Shown: one piece after another, positions 19,201-20,602 of the stretch
How positions within the stretch are numbered: position 1 is the first letter of the stretch
How the letters are laid out: every line of letters starts with the position of its first letter
Source: Hypsibius dujardini
Lineage: Eukaryota > Tardigrada > Eutardigrada > Parachela > Hypsibiidae
Reading direction: 5' to 3'
Assembly (NCBI GenBank): GCA_001579985.1
Contig: LRSR01008152.1
Coordinates: 1-20,602 of the forward strand
DNA: 20,602 nt
Notes under the pieces: model-generated
What the model was told of the DNA's origin: nothing
Seen by the model: the letters and a program-made list of their open reading frames with translations, nothing else
Database searches by the model: none
Position numbers and translations under genes: made by a program

Positions 19201-20171
19201 ACAACGACGGTGGCCACCACGAAAGCAGCCGCCCCTCCTACTCCGGCTCCTGTCGTGGCACCACCGAAACCCGAAGGCCGGTCCGGATCCGATAGCCCCG
19301 CCCCCAAGGTCGCGGCGCCCTTGGTAGTCTACCCCAACGCCAACTACGAAGCAGGTGGAGCCGCTCCGCCGCAGTCCCCAACACTGATTGCTGCGTTGGA
19401 CTCGCTGCGCGGGAAGCCCCTGGCGGACCCGGTGAAGCTGTTCGAGATCATGGCCACCGCCGTCGCCGGTAAGGACTATCCCAATTTGGCGGCAATCCCG
19501 CCGCATGCCGACTTCTGCGGCACAGTCAAGCAGGCGGGCTTCTACGCGGACACGGACACCAAGTGTCAGGTGAGAAGTGATATATAAGCAATTGTTATCA
19601 TTTGGGTAAACTAAAGCTGGTTTTCAAGTGTTTGTCATGCAGTATTAATGGAATTTATCGCCAAAAATGTAGTCGATAATCACCGAAAGACATATTTTCC
19701 AAATTCGATGAGAAAGTACTGGTACACTCAGCGGACAAACTTTGAGCAAGTTTCAGTATTCGATCTTTTCAAATTTGTTTCCAATTCCGATGGAAGAATG
19801 AACATCGGCTTAGATATCATTGTAGTGAATCTCTACTAAATTTGAACATGTATATGATTATGTATTTTTTTTACTAATTCATATATATTGTTCTCAGGTG
19901 ATTCGGCGGTGCGATACAAATGGTAACCAATGGGATTATCTCTGCCCGAACCAGACGGTGTTCAATCAGATTGCGCTGGTGTGCGACTGGTTTTTCAATG
20001 TCGATTGTGCCAAGTAAGTTGCGTAACCGGGTCTTTTTTCCAATAGCTTAATTTACATTGCTTAAGGCTAAGAATGTTTTCTATACCGTTTACAGGGCGA
20101 AGGACTTTTATGACTTCTCCAACAGTCGGCTCTATCACGCAACTTGGGCTCTGCTCGACACCCAAGCGTAG
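16205..20171 (+). CDS. Secreted mucin-like protein with one CBM14 (peritrophin-A) chitin-binding domain
   Basis: Six exons with GT-AG sites and agreeing phases: 16205-16252, 16563-16941, 17826-18113, 19106-19569, 19898-20013 and 20096-20171, giving 456 residues. Exon 1 encodes the signal-peptide core (MKAAVVLAVLLGMTVL). A furin-like RLKR follows at residues 21-24. Residues about 25-270 are rich in Thr, Ala, Val and Pro, as in mucin stalks expected to be O-glycosylated. The C-terminal domain has cysteines 376, 392, 398, 409, 422 and 430 with CBM14 spacing (15, 5, 10, 12, 7), preceded by GKDYPNLAAIPPHADFC and including FYADTDTKCQ, YLCPNQTVFNQ and VCDWFFNVDC. The DYP/IP preamble is typical of single-domain CBM14 proteins of arthropods and relatives, acting in cuticle or gut lining. 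Exon 3 is 288 nt with symmetrical 1-1 phases. Identity of the domain is very secure; tissue role is inferred. Confidence 0.92.
16317..16352. repeat. 3 x 12-bp AT tandem repeat
   Basis: TTTTATAATTAT is repeated three times in intron 1 of the chitin-binding gene. Confidence 0.8.
16942..17825 (+). other. Intron 2 of the chitin-binding gene
   Basis: This 884-bp intron has no nested gene. A GC-rich hairpin occurs at about 17528-17565 (CCCTCCC pairing with GGGAGGG), and the 3' part is A/T-rich before the acceptor TGTAG. Confidence 0.6.
18245..18690. repeat. Degenerate GATGGTTCGATGGTACGATG minisatellite in intron 3
   Basis: Intron 3 (18114-19105) contains many diverged copies of an 8-9 bp motif, (T/A)CGATGG or TTCGATGG, joined with GGTCAAACGG-type variants. 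The array is too degenerate for a single consensus length. Confidence 0.75.
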
Positions 20172-20273
20172 TCAGTTCAAGGGTATCTACGCACGGACAA
20201 TTTTCGCGATCCTGCCATTTGATTTTGTCGAATCGTTAAAGTTATTTTTCGCTGCATATTTTCAAGCTTTTCC

Positions 20274-20279
20274 ATTAAA
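20274..20279 (+). terminator. Polyadenylation signal ATTAAA
   Basis: The common variant hexamer ATTAAA lies 103 bp after the stop codon of the chitin-binding gene, so a 3' UTR of about 120-130 nt is expected. A T-rich stretch follows. Confidence 0.55.
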
Positions 20280-20602
20280 CTGAATTGGCCCCTGTCTTAT
20301 TATTATTACACTGTACGCATCGGTGCCCGGTGGGTGAGGTTAGTATTACACTCATGTTGCACGACGGAACTTTTCATTTTATGTCAGACGGAAGAAAAAA
20401 AGAAATATAAAAAAGCTTTTACCGTATTTCATCAAGAACGACTCCCATTGTACTACAGTATTTAACCTACAATGTTCAGGTATGTACGATAAGGACTACC
20501 GCAACACCCGAAATTTACAAAAAACAAACAAAAGGCTTATCGTAAATCATGAATCCTGCCTGGTTGTTCATAAATTGACAAGGGACAGCTCCTTCTACTA
20601 TT
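20280..20602. other. 3' flank, nothing recognised
   Basis: This is downstream sequence of the chitin-binding gene. It contains no open frame or repeat worth naming. Confidence 0.5.

Overview
The window is nuclear DNA from a small-genome invertebrate. The evidence is spliced genes with short GT-AG introns, a ZFR/Zn72D-type zinc-finger gene, a DD37D mariner, a fragment of eukaryotic 18S rRNA, and a secreted chitin-binding protein with the DYP...IP...C arrangement typical of ecdysozoans. A tardigrade or related ecdysozoan would fit; this is inference, since no organism-specific marker is visible. All exon models below were built by hand from splice motifs and reading-phase agreement.

Layout: 1-4360 (minus strand) is the 5' two-thirds of a ZFR orthologue: 12 exons encoding three Cx2Cx12Hx5H zinc fingers. 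The DZF domain lies beyond base 1. Its introns carry tetranucleotide tracts whose orientation alternates from one repeat-bearing intron to the next. 4590-4979 is a foldback MITE just upstream of ZFR, and a second, inverted copy of the same family is at 14517-14816. 4980-6996 is AT-rich with no convincing gene. 6997-7151 is a 61-bp-arm hairpin. 7202-8741 (plus) is a partial coiled-coil gene of four exons with a TA-flanked MITE in its first intron.

8832-10121 is a complete mariner with 34-bp perfect TIRs and a TA target duplication, but its DD37D transposase is dead (in-frame stop, first catalytic Asp replaced by Asn). Directly beyond it on the minus strand is an orphan signal-peptide exon resembling the start of an ANF-receptor ectodomain, as in receptor guanylate cyclases. 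10823-10925 is an 18S rRNA fragment. 10926-16098 is gene-poor and repeat-rich: an inverted repeat family, a TIR element of about 495 bp, a 7 x 20-bp AT satellite between perfect 57-bp direct repeats, and the second MITE copy.

16099-20279 (plus) is a complete six-exon gene with TATA box, signal peptide, Thr/Ala-rich mucin-like region, one CBM14 chitin-binding domain and an ATTAAA polyadenylation signal. The genes are functionally unrelated: a nuclear RNA-binding protein, an unidentified coiled-coil protein and an extracellular chitin-binding protein. The shared theme is heavy inverted-repeat content, including complementary repeats inside the pre-mRNA of an RNA-binding factor whose family acts on double-stranded RNA and splicing.
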